Shown one piece after another: positions 16,195 through 24,270 of a stretch of DNA of 38,570 bases. The DNA lies in the NCBI GenBank assembly GCA_024683495.1, contig JAIKYF010000127.1, positions 1-38,570 of the forward strand, written 5' to 3'. Below the pieces are notes generated by a model. The model saw only the letters and a list, made by a program, of their open reading frames with translations, searched no databases and was not told the DNA's origin. This DNA is from Bacilli bacterium (GTDB taxonomy: Bacteria; Bacillota_I; Bacilli_A; RFN20; CAG-826). Both the position numbers and the translations under genes were made by a program. Numbering within the stretch: position 1 is the stretch's first letter; each line of letters begins with the position of its first letter.

Positions 16195-17352
16195 ATGAAT
16201 TTCTCAATCGCCAATGGTATCCTCACCCTCTTTTTCGTAGGGGAAATCAATTCAGGAAATGCAGTCGCCGTAGAGAAAGACGCCATGGCCAGCATCGGCC
16301 AAAACAAATTCGAAAAGCTGGTTTTGGATTTCTCTGAAGTCACCTACATCTCCAGCGCAGGTCTTCGTATCATCCTCAAAATCAAACAAACATTCAAAGA
16401 AGTCTCAATCACAAATGCCTCGCTTGAGGTCTATGACGTTTTAAACATGACTGGTTTCACCAACATCATGCCGGTCGCCAAGGCCCTCAGAGAAGTAGAC
16501 GTCACCGGTAAAGAAATCATCGGAGAAGGATTTTTCTCCACCGTCTACCGCATCGATAAGGACACCATCGTCAAGGTCTTCAACGACCCAAAGACCGAAT
16601 ATTCCAGCATCCAAAGAGAACTTAATTTGGCCAAGGAAGCTTTCGTGCTCGGCATCCCCACCGCTATTTCTTTTGACATCGTCAAAGTCGGAAATCTTTA
16701 TGGCGTGAGATTTGAGTTACTCGATTCTTGCCTCCTTCGTGACGTTTTCCGTGATCAGCCCGGGAAAATGGATGAAGAAATTAAGAAATACGCTCAATTA
16801 TTGAAGAAAATCAATACAACCGAAACAGAAGATCAAAACCTTCCAAAAACTAAAGATCTTTGTCTTAAGAAACTAGAAACCATCAAACATTTGTTCACCG
16901 ATGAAGAAAACGAGCAAATGAGAAAGATGGTTGAAGGCATCCCCGATAGAAACACCTTCGTTCATGGCGATTGCCATTTCAAGAACATCATGGTTCAGAA
17001 TAACGAATTGTTCCTAATTGATATGGACACCCTTTCAAAAGGCCATCCAATCTTTGAATTGGCCGCCATCTGCGCCCCCTATATCCTGTTTGAACAAGAT
17101 GATCCGGGAAATAACCTCAGATTCTTTGGATTATCCAAAGAAGTCGTCACCCCAATTTACGAAAAGACCATCAATGAATATTTTGGGAAGGATGATGATG
17201 ACATCAAAGGCAAAATCATGCTTCTGGGGTATATGCATATGGTTTGGTGGACTCTTGAATATCAACCTGACAACAGCAAGAGACTCAATCACTGCAAAGC
17301 AGAAGTCTCAGCAAGACTAAAGATTTATAAGGACTTTGACATCGGTATCTAA
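16195..17352 (+). CDS. STAS domain fused to APH-fold kinase
   Basis: The 385-residue product joins two modules. Residues 1-98 are a STAS anti-sigma-factor-antagonist domain with LVLDFSEVTYISSAGLRIIL; Ser53/Ser54 correspond to the phosphorylated Ser of SpoIIAA/RsbV. Residues 105-375 are an aminoglycoside-phosphotransferase-like kinase: Gly-rich IGEGFFSTVYRID, Lys127 in TIVKVF, catalytic HGDCHFKN (257-264) and metal-binding LIDMDT (274-279). The kinase part resembles what I recall as the TIGR02172 family. In partner switching, STAS proteins are controlled by phosphorylation, here possibly by the attached kinase or by the RsbW-like domain of the next gene, whose start is two bases after this stop. 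No sigma factor lies nearby, so the output is unknown. Confidence 0.8.
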   Translation: MNFSIANGILTLFFVGEINSGNAVAVEKDAMASIGQNKFEKLVLDFSEVTYISSAGLRIILKIKQTFKEVSITNASLEVYDVLNMTGFTNIMPVAKALREVDVTGKEIIGEGFFSTVYRIDKDTIVKVFNDPKTEYSSIQRELNLAKEAFVLGIPTAISFDIVKVGNLYGVRFELLDSCLLRDVFRDQPGKMDEEIKKYAQLLKKINTTETEDQNLPKTKDLCLKKLETIKHLFTDEENEQMRKMVEGIPDRNTFVHGDCHFKNIMVQNNELFLIDMDTLSKGHPIFELAAICAPYILFEQDDPGNNLRFFGLSKEVVTPIYEKTINEYFGKDDDDIKGKIMLLGYMHMVWWTLEYQPDNSKRLNHCKAEVSARLKIYKDFDIGI

Positions 17353-17354
17353 TC

Positions 17355-19187
17355 GTGAGCACAGAAGACGCTTTTCAAAAAAATGAGATAGATGCTAACC
17401 GACAAATGGGTCGCATCTCCATCGTCGCTGCCATTATTATGGTGCTTTTGATGATTGGATATATCACCAAGCTTTTCCCTATGAGAAGCTATAACTTGGT
17501 CTATGTCTTCTTCCCCATCAGTATCGTCGCTTTGGCTGGCGCTGCTATCCTCTCGAAAACAAAATTCCTCTACAAATCCGGCTTTAAATACTATGCGATG
17601 GCCACTTTCATCCTGGCTTTCGCGATCCTTTCAGTCATCGTTCCAAAACATGCGATTTTGACTTGGGCCATCCCCGTCGCGGTTGCCAACCACTACTACC
17701 GTCCAAAATTAAGTTTGGTTGTCTTCATCATCTGCGCGGTATCTTTAGTCGCCTGCGTTTATCTTGGAGCCTTCTTCGGTGAATATGATCCGAACTTATT
17801 GAGCGCCGGTAAGGTCATCTATGATGAGGCCACTCAAACCTATGTCATCTATCAACCCGATAATCCAGTCGAAAGATGGAACATGCTCATTGAATGGAGT
17901 CAAAAAAGAGGAGCCAATAGATTCCTTCAGATCTTCTTGTTCTATTGCCTGCCAAGACTCTTGGCGTTAACAATTGTCTTCTTGGCCTCCTATGCCTTAA
18001 GCAACCGTACCCAGACTCTTCTTGTAAACGAAATCAAAGCCACTGAAAGCTCGAGAAGAATCGATACTGAGCTTAATGTCGCTAGAGAAATTCAATATTC
18101 GGCTCTTCCGAAAGAATTCCGCTCAACGCAGCATGTTGATATTTTGGCCGAATTGGTGACCGCCAAGGAAGTGGGCGGAGACCTTTATGATTATGTCGTA
18201 ATCGACGATGAGCATATCGGAGTTTTAATCGGCGACGTCTCAGGGAAAGGAATTCCTGCCGCGATGTTCATGATGAAAACCATCACCAGTTTCAGAGCCT
18301 ATATCAATACCAGCGATTCACCAGCCGAGATCATGCGCAACGTCAATAAAATCCTTTATAACGGAAATGAGAGCAAGATGTTCGTCACTTGCTTCTTGGC
18401 GATTCTAAACACCAGAACCGGCGTCGTCAAATTCGCTAACGCCGGCCACAATCCTCCAATCATCGGCGAAGAGAAGAATTATAAATATCTCAAGTGCAAT
18501 AGCGGATTCCTTCTTGGGGCCATGGAAGATTCATTCGCCATCGACGAAGTATTCACTCTTAAGCCTGGGCAAACCATCTTCTTCTATACCGATGGGATTA
18601 CCGAAGCCCGTGACGTCAATTCTGGCTTCTTTGGTGAAAAGCACTTGCTTGAGACATTCAATAAGGTCGAAGGCGATTCTATCATTGATCTCCATCACAC
18701 CATTCTAGAAGAACTGAAGAAATATATGGAAGGCGCCGATCAGTTTGATGATATGACTTATGTCATGCTCAGATATAAAGGCGATGAGATTGTCGACTTC
18801 GAAAGAATCTTCTCCACCGATAGCGAAACTTCAAAAGAAGCTATCTCCTTTGTCAATGAGTCGTTATCAGGCAACGGATATGATTCTCTTAAAGATAAAT
18901 TTTCTGAGGTTGTTGATGAGGTCTATTCCAACATCTCCCGCTACGTTTATGGGGGATTTGACGGGAAAATTTATCTTAGATTATCTATTAACAAGAAGAA
19001 AAATGAGCTGATCCTAACCTTTATAGATGGCGGTGAAGATTTCAACATCCTTTCTGATGAAGTCGCTAAAGATGGCCATAAAGTTGAGATAATTAAAACC
19101 AAGAGCATCATGGATGAAGCCTCCTATTCGAGAATCCATGACAAAAACATCATCTATCTACGGAAGGAAATCGATTCTCTTTCCTAA
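17355..19187 (+). CDS. membrane PP2C (SpoIIE/RsbU-type) phosphatase with RsbW-like ATPase domain
   Basis: A 610-residue protein with about six membrane helices (residues 20-215), a short coiled-coil-like linker with ELNVAREIQYSALP, and a SpoIIE/PP2C phosphatase domain (about 255-475) with metal-binding VGGDLYD, GDVSGKG, YTDGITEA and DDMT. After residue 485 comes a HATPase_c domain like that of anti-sigma kinases, with the N-box EVVDEVYSNISRYVY and TFIDGGEDF. Thus phosphatase and kinase of a partner-switching cycle share one polypeptide, and the STAS antagonist is made by the gene just upstream. The membrane part probably senses an extracellular or membrane signal. Start GTG at 17355 leaves a two-base gap; the ribosome binding site is poor, suggesting coupled translation. 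Confidence 0.85.
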   Translation: MSTEDAFQKNEIDANRQMGRISIVAAIIMVLLMIGYITKLFPMRSYNLVYVFFPISIVALAGAAILSKTKFLYKSGFKYYAMATFILAFAILSVIVPKHAILTWAIPVAVANHYYRPKLSLVVFIICAVSLVACVYLGAFFGEYDPNLLSAGKVIYDEATQTYVIYQPDNPVERWNMLIEWSQKRGANRFLQIFLFYCLPRLLALTIVFLASYALSNRTQTLLVNEIKATESSRRIDTELNVAREIQYSALPKEFRSTQHVDILAELVTAKEVGGDLYDYVVIDDEHIGVLIGDVSGKGIPAAMFMMKTITSFRAYINTSDSPAEIMRNVNKILYNGNESKMFVTCFLAILNTRTGVVKFANAGHNPPIIGEEKNYKYLKCNSGFLLGAMEDSFAIDEVFTLKPGQTIFFYTDGITEARDVNSGFFGEKHLLETFNKVEGDSIIDLHHTILEELKKYMEGADQFDDMTYVMLRYKGDEIVDFERIFSTDSETSKEAISFVNESLSGNGYDSLKDKFSEVVDEVYSNISRYVYGGFDGKIYLRLSINKKKNELILTFIDGGEDFNILSDEVAKDGHKVEIIKTKSIMDEASYSRIHDKNIIYLRKEIDSLS

Positions 19188-19225
19188 TTATTTTCGAATA
19201 ATATCCTCACCAAATATGATTTTGG

Positions 19226-19254
19226 TTGATTTAAGTCTAGATAAATAGTTCAAT
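19226..19254 (+). promoter_or_regulatory. promoter of preQ1 riboswitch / VUT transporter
   Basis: TTGATT (19226-19231), a 17-base spacer and TTCAAT (19249-19254) predict an RNA start near 19261, exactly at the 5' end of the riboswitch fold. Confidence 0.5.
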
Positions 19255-19260
19255 ATTTGA

Positions 19261-19310
19261 GCGAAGATGTTCCTTGCCTAACCATCTTCCAAATAAAAAA
19301 CAAGGAGACG
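19261..19310 (+). promoter_or_regulatory. preQ1-I riboswitch (translational type)
   Basis: The leader folds as a small H-type pseudoknot. Stem P1 is GAAGATG (19263-19269) with CATCTTC (19283-19289). Its loop holds CCTTG (19272-19276), which pairs with CAAGG (19301-19305) of the tail to make P2. The loop starts TTC and the base after P2 is C19277, at the position of the ligand-recognising C in preQ1-I. The connecting tail is the A-rich CAAATAAAAAA. This order matches preQ1 class I. P2 takes in part of the Shine-Dalgarno AAGGAG, so bound preQ1 should block translation. The gene downstream is a queuosine-precursor-type transporter, which supports the call. Confidence 0.85.
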
Positions 19311-19314
19311 TTTT

Positions 19315-20082
19315 ATGAAGAATCTTAGATTCTCGGTGCGTTCCTTTTTTAAGGAATGTTTTATTTTGCTCCGCAGCACCCCACCAGTGACCTTGACCTT
19401 ATTCGTTCTTTCCATCGTGGGAATGAACCTCTTGGCCAACAAGAGCATTAACACAGGCTTAGATTGGTTAGCTCTTGATTGCGGCATCATCCTTTCTTGG
19501 CTTTGCTTCCTCTCGATGGACATCTTGACGAAGCATTATGGCCCTAAGGCGGCGATCATCATCTCGATATTTGCCTTATTGGTTAGCCTAGGCATCTCGG
19601 TCATCTTCCTGTTCGGAAGTTTGATCCCGGGCGTTTGGAGCCCTTTCTATGACTTTGGCGAACAACAAGTCATCAACCAATCTTTGGACAGCATGTTCAG
19701 AGGTACCTGGTACATCATTTTAGGTAGTTCGGCTGCCTTCATCGTGTCGGCTGTCGTTAATGCCATCATGAATTGGAGCGTTGGCAAAATCTTCAAGAAA
19801 AATCCTGATGGTTTCTTAGCCTTCGCCACTAGAACCTATGTATCGACCATCATTGGGCAATTCGTCGATAACTTAGTGTTCGCTCTCATCGTCAGTATGG
19901 TATTCTTTGGTTGGAGTTTCCTCCAATGCGTGACCTGCGCTTTGACTGGGGCGATTGCTGAATTATTATTCGAAATCGTTTTCTCCCCAATAGGATATCG
20001 CATTTGCAGAAACTTAAAGAAGAATGAGGTTGGCAAGCCTTATTTCGACTACTTAGCCGCTAAACAATCGGAGGCAAAATAA
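19315..20082 (+). CDS. VUT/YhhQ-family queuosine precursor transporter
   Basis: A 255-residue protein with about six membrane helices and the look of the YhhQ/VUT_1 family, which imports queuosine precursors such as preQ0, preQ1 or queuine for tRNA modification. Telling segments are LDCGIILSWLCFLSMDILTKHYGPKAA in the first half (shown here in part: SMDILTKHYGPKAA) and TRTYVSTIIGQFVDNLVFAL in the second, corresponding to the conserved D..E/K.YG and R..S...Q..D patterns. The upstream preQ1-I riboswitch independently points to this substrate. Its stop overlaps the start of the SDR gene (TAATG). No queuosine biosynthesis gene is in the window, consistent with salvage. Confidence 0.88.
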   Translation: MKNLRFSVRSFFKECFILLRSTPPVTLTLFVLSIVGMNLLANKSINTGLDWLALDCGIILSWLCFLSMDILTKHYGPKAAIIISIFALLVSLGISVIFLFGSLIPGVWSPFYDFGEQQVINQSLDSMFRGTWYIILGSSAAFIVSAVVNAIMNWSVGKIFKKNPDGFLAFATRTYVSTIIGQFVDNLVFALIVSMVFFGWSFLQCVTCALTGAIAELLFEIVFSPIGYRICRNLKKNEVGKPYFDYLAAKQSEAK

Positions 20083-20726
20083 TGAAAATCATCATCTCTG
20101 GAACATCCACCGGCATCGGTAAATCCATTGCTGAAAAATTCCTTAACGAGGGACATGAGGTTTTTGGACTCGATATCAAGGAATCGAGGATCGAAAACCC
20201 CTGCTACCACCATATCGTTGCTGATGTCACAAAGAAAATGCCATCACTTCCAGAGGCCGATGTCATCATTTCCAATGCCGGAGTCTTCGATGAAGAAAAG
20301 GCCATTGAGGTAAACCTCAAAGGTGCTATCAATTTTGTTGAAGCCTATAAGGATTCCCCTTATTTAAAATCCGTTCTCTTCGTCGCTTCTAGCTCAGCTA
20401 GAAATGGTGCGGAGTTCCCTTTATATTCCGCTTCGAAAGGCGGTCTAGTCACCTATATGAAGAATCTTGCTGTTTCTTTAGCCGCTCGTGGCATCACCGT
20501 TAACAGCGTTTCTCCAGGCGCGGTCATCACCGAAAGCAACGGCCATCTGATTTCCGATAAAAAGAAATTCGAAGCCATCGCTAACGAGTCACTATTAAAA
20601 AAATGGGCCAAACCAGAAGAGATAGCTGAATGGGTCTATTTCCTCACGGTGGTCAACAAAAGCATGACAGGCGAAGACCTATTAATCGATAATGGAGAAA
20701 TCCTTAAGAGCAACTTTATTTGGTAA
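20082..20726 (+). CDS. short-chain dehydrogenase/reductase (SDR)
   Basis: A 214-residue classical SDR: nucleotide-binding SGTSTGIG (6-13), Asp31 after the second strand (LDIKES, favouring NAD(H)), SNAG (64-67), catalytic Ser around 103-105 and Tyr115/Lys119 in YSASK, then VNSVSPGAV. It is somewhat shorter than the usual 240-250 residues because several loops are trimmed. The closest general likeness is FabG-type oxidoreductases, but the substrate is unknown. It is translationally coupled to the queuosine-precursor transporter (TAATG) with a GGAGG site inside that gene, so it falls under the preQ1 riboswitch transcript. A functional link to queuosine is not established. Confidence 0.85.
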   Translation: MKIIISGTSTGIGKSIAEKFLNEGHEVFGLDIKESRIENPCYHHIVADVTKKMPSLPEADVIISNAGVFDEEKAIEVNLKGAINFVEAYKDSPYLKSVLFVASSSARNGAEFPLYSASKGGLVTYMKNLAVSLAARGITVNSVSPGAVITESNGHLISDKKKFEAIANESLLKKWAKPEEIAEWVYFLTVVNKSMTGEDLLIDNGEILKSNFIW

Positions 20727-20732
20727 ATTTAT

Positions 20733-20757
20733 GGGCAAAACCGCAATATTTTTGCTC
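20733..20757. terminator. weak bidirectional terminator
   Basis: GGGCAAAA (20733-20740) pairs with TTTTGCTC (20750-20757) with one G-U pair, between the convergent SDR and subtilase genes. The T-run is inside the stem, so strength is doubtful. Confidence 0.4.
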
Positions 20758-22346
20758 TAGGCAACAAATTCACCTTCAACATATCCTCCGTCGCTTACCC
20801 ATGTGGCGGAGGTATTTTTTATTGAGTAACAAGATTTTGCTTTAAAGTTTTGGATATCCAAATCTATCGTTTGGGCACCCCAGAATTCATTTTGAGGGGA
20901 GACTCTCGTGAAAAGGACTCGGTCATAAATCTCCGTATCGATGGAGAAGGAATATCTACCAGAGGATCCTAATTCCATCATCTTCCCCGGGAAGGTGGCC
21001 AATTCACTGGTCTGACCATCATTCCAGGCATAGACAGATGTCTTAGCCCCAGCTTCACTCCACCAAGTCGCGGGTTCAAAATAATAAGTTTGAACTGCAT
21101 CACTAGGTTTCTGATAATCCATCAAGGCTTTAATGTTAATCGCTCCATAACCGGTTTGATAATCGGGGTATAAAGCATCACAGCTATTAAATAGGGCCGT
21201 CTCAAAATCGGTATTAGTGGCATTGGGGTTCTTTTGAAGATAAAGCGCGGCGGCTCCAGCGATAATTGGGGAGGCAAATGATGTGCCATCAAATCCGCCG
21301 CCATACCAAACTTCTTTATTGTTTTCGACCCAATAACAACCTGAATATAAGTCATTAGCCGGGGCGAAAACATCACAGAATTGATCGCTATGAGAATAAT
21401 TATAGGAAGATCCGCTCCAGATCTTGGTTCTAGATTGATCGGCTAATCCGCCAGCTCCAATCACAAACGGAGACCCCCCGGGATAAGTAAATCTCGTTTG
21501 ATTGCCATCTAATCCTCCATTGCCACCGGCAGAACAGACAATCGCCCCTTTCTTATGAGCGGCTTCCGTAGCCTCATTTATGATAGTTGGGAAATTCGAG
21601 CCATCATCCAATAAATCGACTCCGATAGTCTCATATGAACCTAGAGAAATCGTGATGACATCCGCCCCGTTATCAGCCGCATAACGGAAGGCTCTAGCGA
21701 TTGATCTAGGTTTGCGATCAACCTTCAATAACATCAATTCGGCATTGGGGGCTATCCCCACGGTCCCTTCGCCGGTGATTGATCCAGCAGCAACCGTCGC
21801 ACAGATCGTCCCATGGGAATCACCATCTGTAATTACGACATTATTCACGCCTACGTTAACGCTGACAGAAGAATAATCAAGAGGGGAAGAAGCAGATCCA
21901 CTATAAGAAAATGACGCGGATTTGCCACTAATTTTGCTTTGCCCATTTGCAAATTTAAATTCGGGGTGATTGATTTGGAATCCGGAGTCAATGACGGCGA
22001 TGGTCACTCCATCCCCTCGATATTCATCCCAAACTTCTTGAACGCTGCCGACATAGTTAAGATATCTCTGATTGCCATAAAGGCTTTCATTCTCTGGGGA
22101 TAAATCATATTTTGGGCCACTTGACTCGCTCGCGGATGAACTTTCGGCTTCACTAGAGAAGCTAGAAATCTCTTCGCTTGAGGAAGAGGATTCAATTTCG
22201 CTCGAACTAGATTCCTCAAGCGAACTTAAAGTGCTGGTTTCTTGCGATTGAATAGTTGATGATTCTTGACTAGATGGTGAATTTCCACCGCATCCGGAAA
22301 GTGATAAAATTCCTAAAATCCCCAGCAAAAGTGACTTATTTTTCAT
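20757..22346 (-). CDS. subtilisin-like (S8) protease lipoprotein with starch-binding-like module
   Basis: The 529-residue product has a lipoprotein signal (lipobox LSGC, Cys19), an extremely Ser/Glu-rich linker (about 22-77) and an S8 catalytic domain with Asp120 (VIDSGFQINHPEF), His178 (GDSHGT), oxyanion Asn276 (SAGGNGG) and Ser356 (GTSFASP). The last 110 residues form a small beta domain, with TSVYAWNDG, TFPGKMMEL, RYSFSID and QTIDLDI, resembling CBM26-type starch-binding modules. It should degrade proteins at the cell surface, perhaps on starch-bound material. The peptides would suit the opp importer nearby. The ATG at 22346 follows TTGGAGATAA; the TTG at 22358 overlaps that site and is not used. 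Confidence 0.88.
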   Translation of the reverse strand: MKNKSLLLGILGILSLSGCGGNSPSSQESSTIQSQETSTLSSLEESSSSEIESSSSSEEISSFSSEAESSSASESSGPKYDLSPENESLYGNQRYLNYVGSVQEVWDEYRGDGVTIAVIDSGFQINHPEFKFANGQSKISGKSASFSYSGSASSPLDYSSVSVNVGVNNVVITDGDSHGTICATVAAGSITGEGTVGIAPNAELMLLKVDRKPRSIARAFRYAADNGADVITISLGSYETIGVDLLDDGSNFPTIINEATEAAHKKGAIVCSAGGNGGLDGNQTRFTYPGGSPFVIGAGGLADQSRTKIWSGSSYNYSHSDQFCDVFAPANDLYSGCYWVENNKEVWYGGGFDGTSFASPIIAGAAALYLQKNPNATNTDFETALFNSCDALYPDYQTGYGAINIKALMDYQKPSDAVQTYYFEPATWWSEAGAKTSVYAWNDGQTSELATFPGKMMELGSSGRYSFSIDTEIYDRVLFTRVSPQNEFWGAQTIDLDIQNFKAKSCYSIKNTSATWVSDGGYVEGEFVA

Positions 22347-22361
22347 ATTTATCTCCAAAAT

Positions 22362-22410
22362 AGGTAAAGCATTACCTTATCATTATCGAAACTTGGGGCG
22401 TTTCTTTCAA
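22362..22410 (-). promoter_or_regulatory. subtilase promoter with operator-like palindrome
   Basis: On the minus strand TTGAAA (22405-22410), 17 bases and GATAAT (22382-22387) form a strong promoter. The inverted repeat AGGTAATGCTTTACCT (22362-22377) covers the predicted RNA start. Confidence 0.6.
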
Positions 22411-22415
22411 GTGCT

Positions 22416-22448
22416 CCGAAGAAAAAGGCTTGGGGATTATCCAAGCCT
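22416..22448 (-). terminator. terminator of MFS transporter gene
   Basis: On the minus strand AGGCTTGG and CCAAGCCT (8-base arms) close a 7-base loop, followed by TTTTTCTTC. Confidence 0.85.
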
Positions 22449-22466
22449 AAGATAAACATTTGTTTA

Positions 22467-23891
22467 TTATTTTTCTCCGATGCCTTCGATTCCGACTTTG
22501 ACATCTGTCTTATTGCCCTTAACGTTCTTAACGAAGATGAAGACAATGGTCGAAACTAACATGCACCCTAAGGCATAAACAGGAAGGACGACCCAGTCAA
22601 AACGTGGGGTCAAAAGGAGTAAGCCTAATAAACATGGGGTGATGGTTTGAGCAATCATCGAGGAAGCGTAGTAGTAACCGGTGAAACGGCCGACTTTCTT
22701 CGCGGAGCAAAGCTCGACAACCATCGGGAAGGAATTGACATGGACTAACGACATGCCAAAGCCTTTAAAGGCAAAGATGAAATAAATGAAGAACGGGAAA
22801 GTACCGTCTGGCTTAATGGTATAGCTGAGGACCGCCCAAACGGCATAGGCAGCCAGGGTGATGATTAATCCAGCGGATAAAGTCCACTTTCTGCCAATCT
22901 TATTGACGATTAAGCCACCAACAGCAAAACCAATTACTGAGCAAATACCCATAACCAAGGTATTGGTTGCGGCTGAGCCAGTCGAGGCACCCAAATGATA
23001 GATGGTGTAGTTAGTGAAGAAGGTGGATACGCCATTATCGGCCATGAACCAGAAGAATTCGGCGATGAGGATCAAGACCAACATAATTTTGTTGCCACGA
23101 GTCATCGGAGCCTCATCATCGACGATCTTTTCAACGACTTCGGCTTCTTCTTCGCCCCTTCTCATTTCGGGCTCTAATTCTTCTTCCAATTTGTTTTCTT
23201 TAATCTTGAAGAAGAGGACTAAAGCGGAGACGATCATCAACACAGAAGCTAGGAGGAAAGGAATCTCAATTACCCAAATATTGCCCTTTTGCCAGGGAAA
23301 TTTTTGAGTCTTGCCTAAGAAATCACTCAAGACGAGGAACATGCCCAAGAGGGTTGGGATGGCTCCGCCGAGGTAACCCATGATGTTGATGATGCCGTTA
23401 GCCTTTGAGCGAAGAGGCTTTGGAGTGAGGTCAGGCATCAAGGCGACCGCGGGGTTACGATACATCATCGCGAAGAAGACGGTTAAGGCCATCAAGATGA
23501 TCAAGGCGCCGAGGTTCTGAAAATAGAAGACGACGGGGATGAAGGGGAAGATAAGCGCACAGACGAAAGTGCCAATCATGATGTACGGCATACGTTTGCC
23601 GAATCTTGAATGGGTCTTATCGGACAGCTTTCCAAAGATTGGCATCATGATTAAGGCGGCAAGATTATCGATGGCCATCATAATGCCTACTAAGTATTGA
23701 ACATCTTCGGACTTGGTCGTATTAAAGGCCTTCATGAAGAGTTCGGAGAGGAACGAGGAACAATAATTGTCGTAAACCTGCCACATCAACAAGATTCCGA
23801 AGAATGCGAAACCGATGATGAAGGTTCTCTTCATGTTCAGTTTCAAAGGAAACTCATTGCTCACAGGCTTTGAAACGTTGTTTTCATCCAT
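22467..23891 (-). CDS. MFS transporter, SLC45/GPH-like sugar porter
   Basis: A 474-residue protein with 12 predicted membrane helices. The loop between helices 2 and 3 has GKLSDKTHSRFGKRMPYI, the MFS signature in the form used by GPH/SLC45-type sugar:cation symporters, and TPKPLRSKANGIINIMGYLGG follows helix 5. A charged central loop (LEEELEPEMRRGEEEAEVV) separates the halves. The likely job is uptake of a di- or oligosaccharide such as maltose, which fits the amylase and starch-binding proteins in the window, but the substrate is inferred. The promoter carries a palindrome at the -35 position and extra CGTCT copies, so induction by sugar through a local repressor is plausible; no regulator gene is adjacent. 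Confidence 0.82.
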   Translation of the reverse strand: MDENNVSKPVSNEFPLKLNMKRTFIIGFAFFGILLMWQVYDNYCSSFLSELFMKAFNTTKSEDVQYLVGIMMAIDNLAALIMMPIFGKLSDKTHSRFGKRMPYIMIGTFVCALIFPFIPVVFYFQNLGALIILMALTVFFAMMYRNPAVALMPDLTPKPLRSKANGIINIMGYLGGAIPTLLGMFLVLSDFLGKTQKFPWQKGNIWVIEIPFLLASVLMIVSALVLFFKIKENKLEEELEPEMRRGEEEAEVVEKIVDDEAPMTRGNKIMLVLILIAEFFWFMADNGVSTFFTNYTIYHLGASTGSAATNTLVMGICSVIGFAVGGLIVNKIGRKWTLSAGLIITLAAYAVWAVLSYTIKPDGTFPFFIYFIFAFKGFGMSLVHVNSFPMVVELCSAKKVGRFTGYYYASSMIAQTITPCLLGLLLLTPRFDWVVLPVYALGCMLVSTIVFIFVKNVKGNKTDVKVGIEGIGEK

Positions 23892-23915
23892 AAAAACAAA
23901 TCCTTTCTATGTGAA

Positions 23916-23983
23916 CGTCTAAAATCGTTACAATCATTCTACCACACCGTCGTCTAAATGTTAGACAAAAAAGACGATTTTAG
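23916..23983 (-). promoter_or_regulatory. MFS transporter promoter with operator cluster
   Basis: TGGTAGAAT (23936-23944, minus strand) is an extended -10. The palindrome GTCTAACATTTAGAC (23952-23966) overlies the -35 region. CTAAAATCGT (23919-23928) and its inverse ACGATTTTAG (23974-23983) flank the promoter symmetrically. CGTCT occurs three times in the cluster. Confidence 0.6.
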
Positions 23984-24222
23984 TTTCTTTACGCCTATCA
24001 CTGTCATTGCGATTTCGATGCCTCTTATATAAATAGGATAATAGCGAATCTCCGTTAGAAGGCTCATCATGGAAAATGTTAAGATTTCTCATTCAAAATG
24101 ATACAAATGTCTCATTTAGGTATTTTCGAGCCATAATTACCTTATTGAAAATACGGTTTATTGAAAACTGATATCGACCATTAATAGACAAGAATTTTAC
24201 ATTTACAATTGGTTTTGTCCGA

Positions 24223-24270
24223 TTTACCTTTATCTATTATATAGATAGGGTAAAAATGTAAGCGCTTGCA
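24223..24270 (+). promoter_or_regulatory. hairpin plus cre-like LacI-family site upstream of oppA
   Basis: TGTAAGCGCTTGCA (24257-24270) matches the catabolite-response element TGWAANCGNTNWCA at all but one position and has the AAGCGCTT core of LacI-family operators. Just before it, arms TTTACC/GGTAAA and ATCTAT/ATAGAT (24223-24254) make a bulged inverted repeat. CcpA-type control of oppA or of the divergent sugar transporter is possible. Confidence 0.5.

Noticed and set aside
19186-19203. ATTATT/AATAAT hairpin after the PP2C gene as a terminator
   Set aside because: Only six A-T pairs and no T-run; too weak to call.
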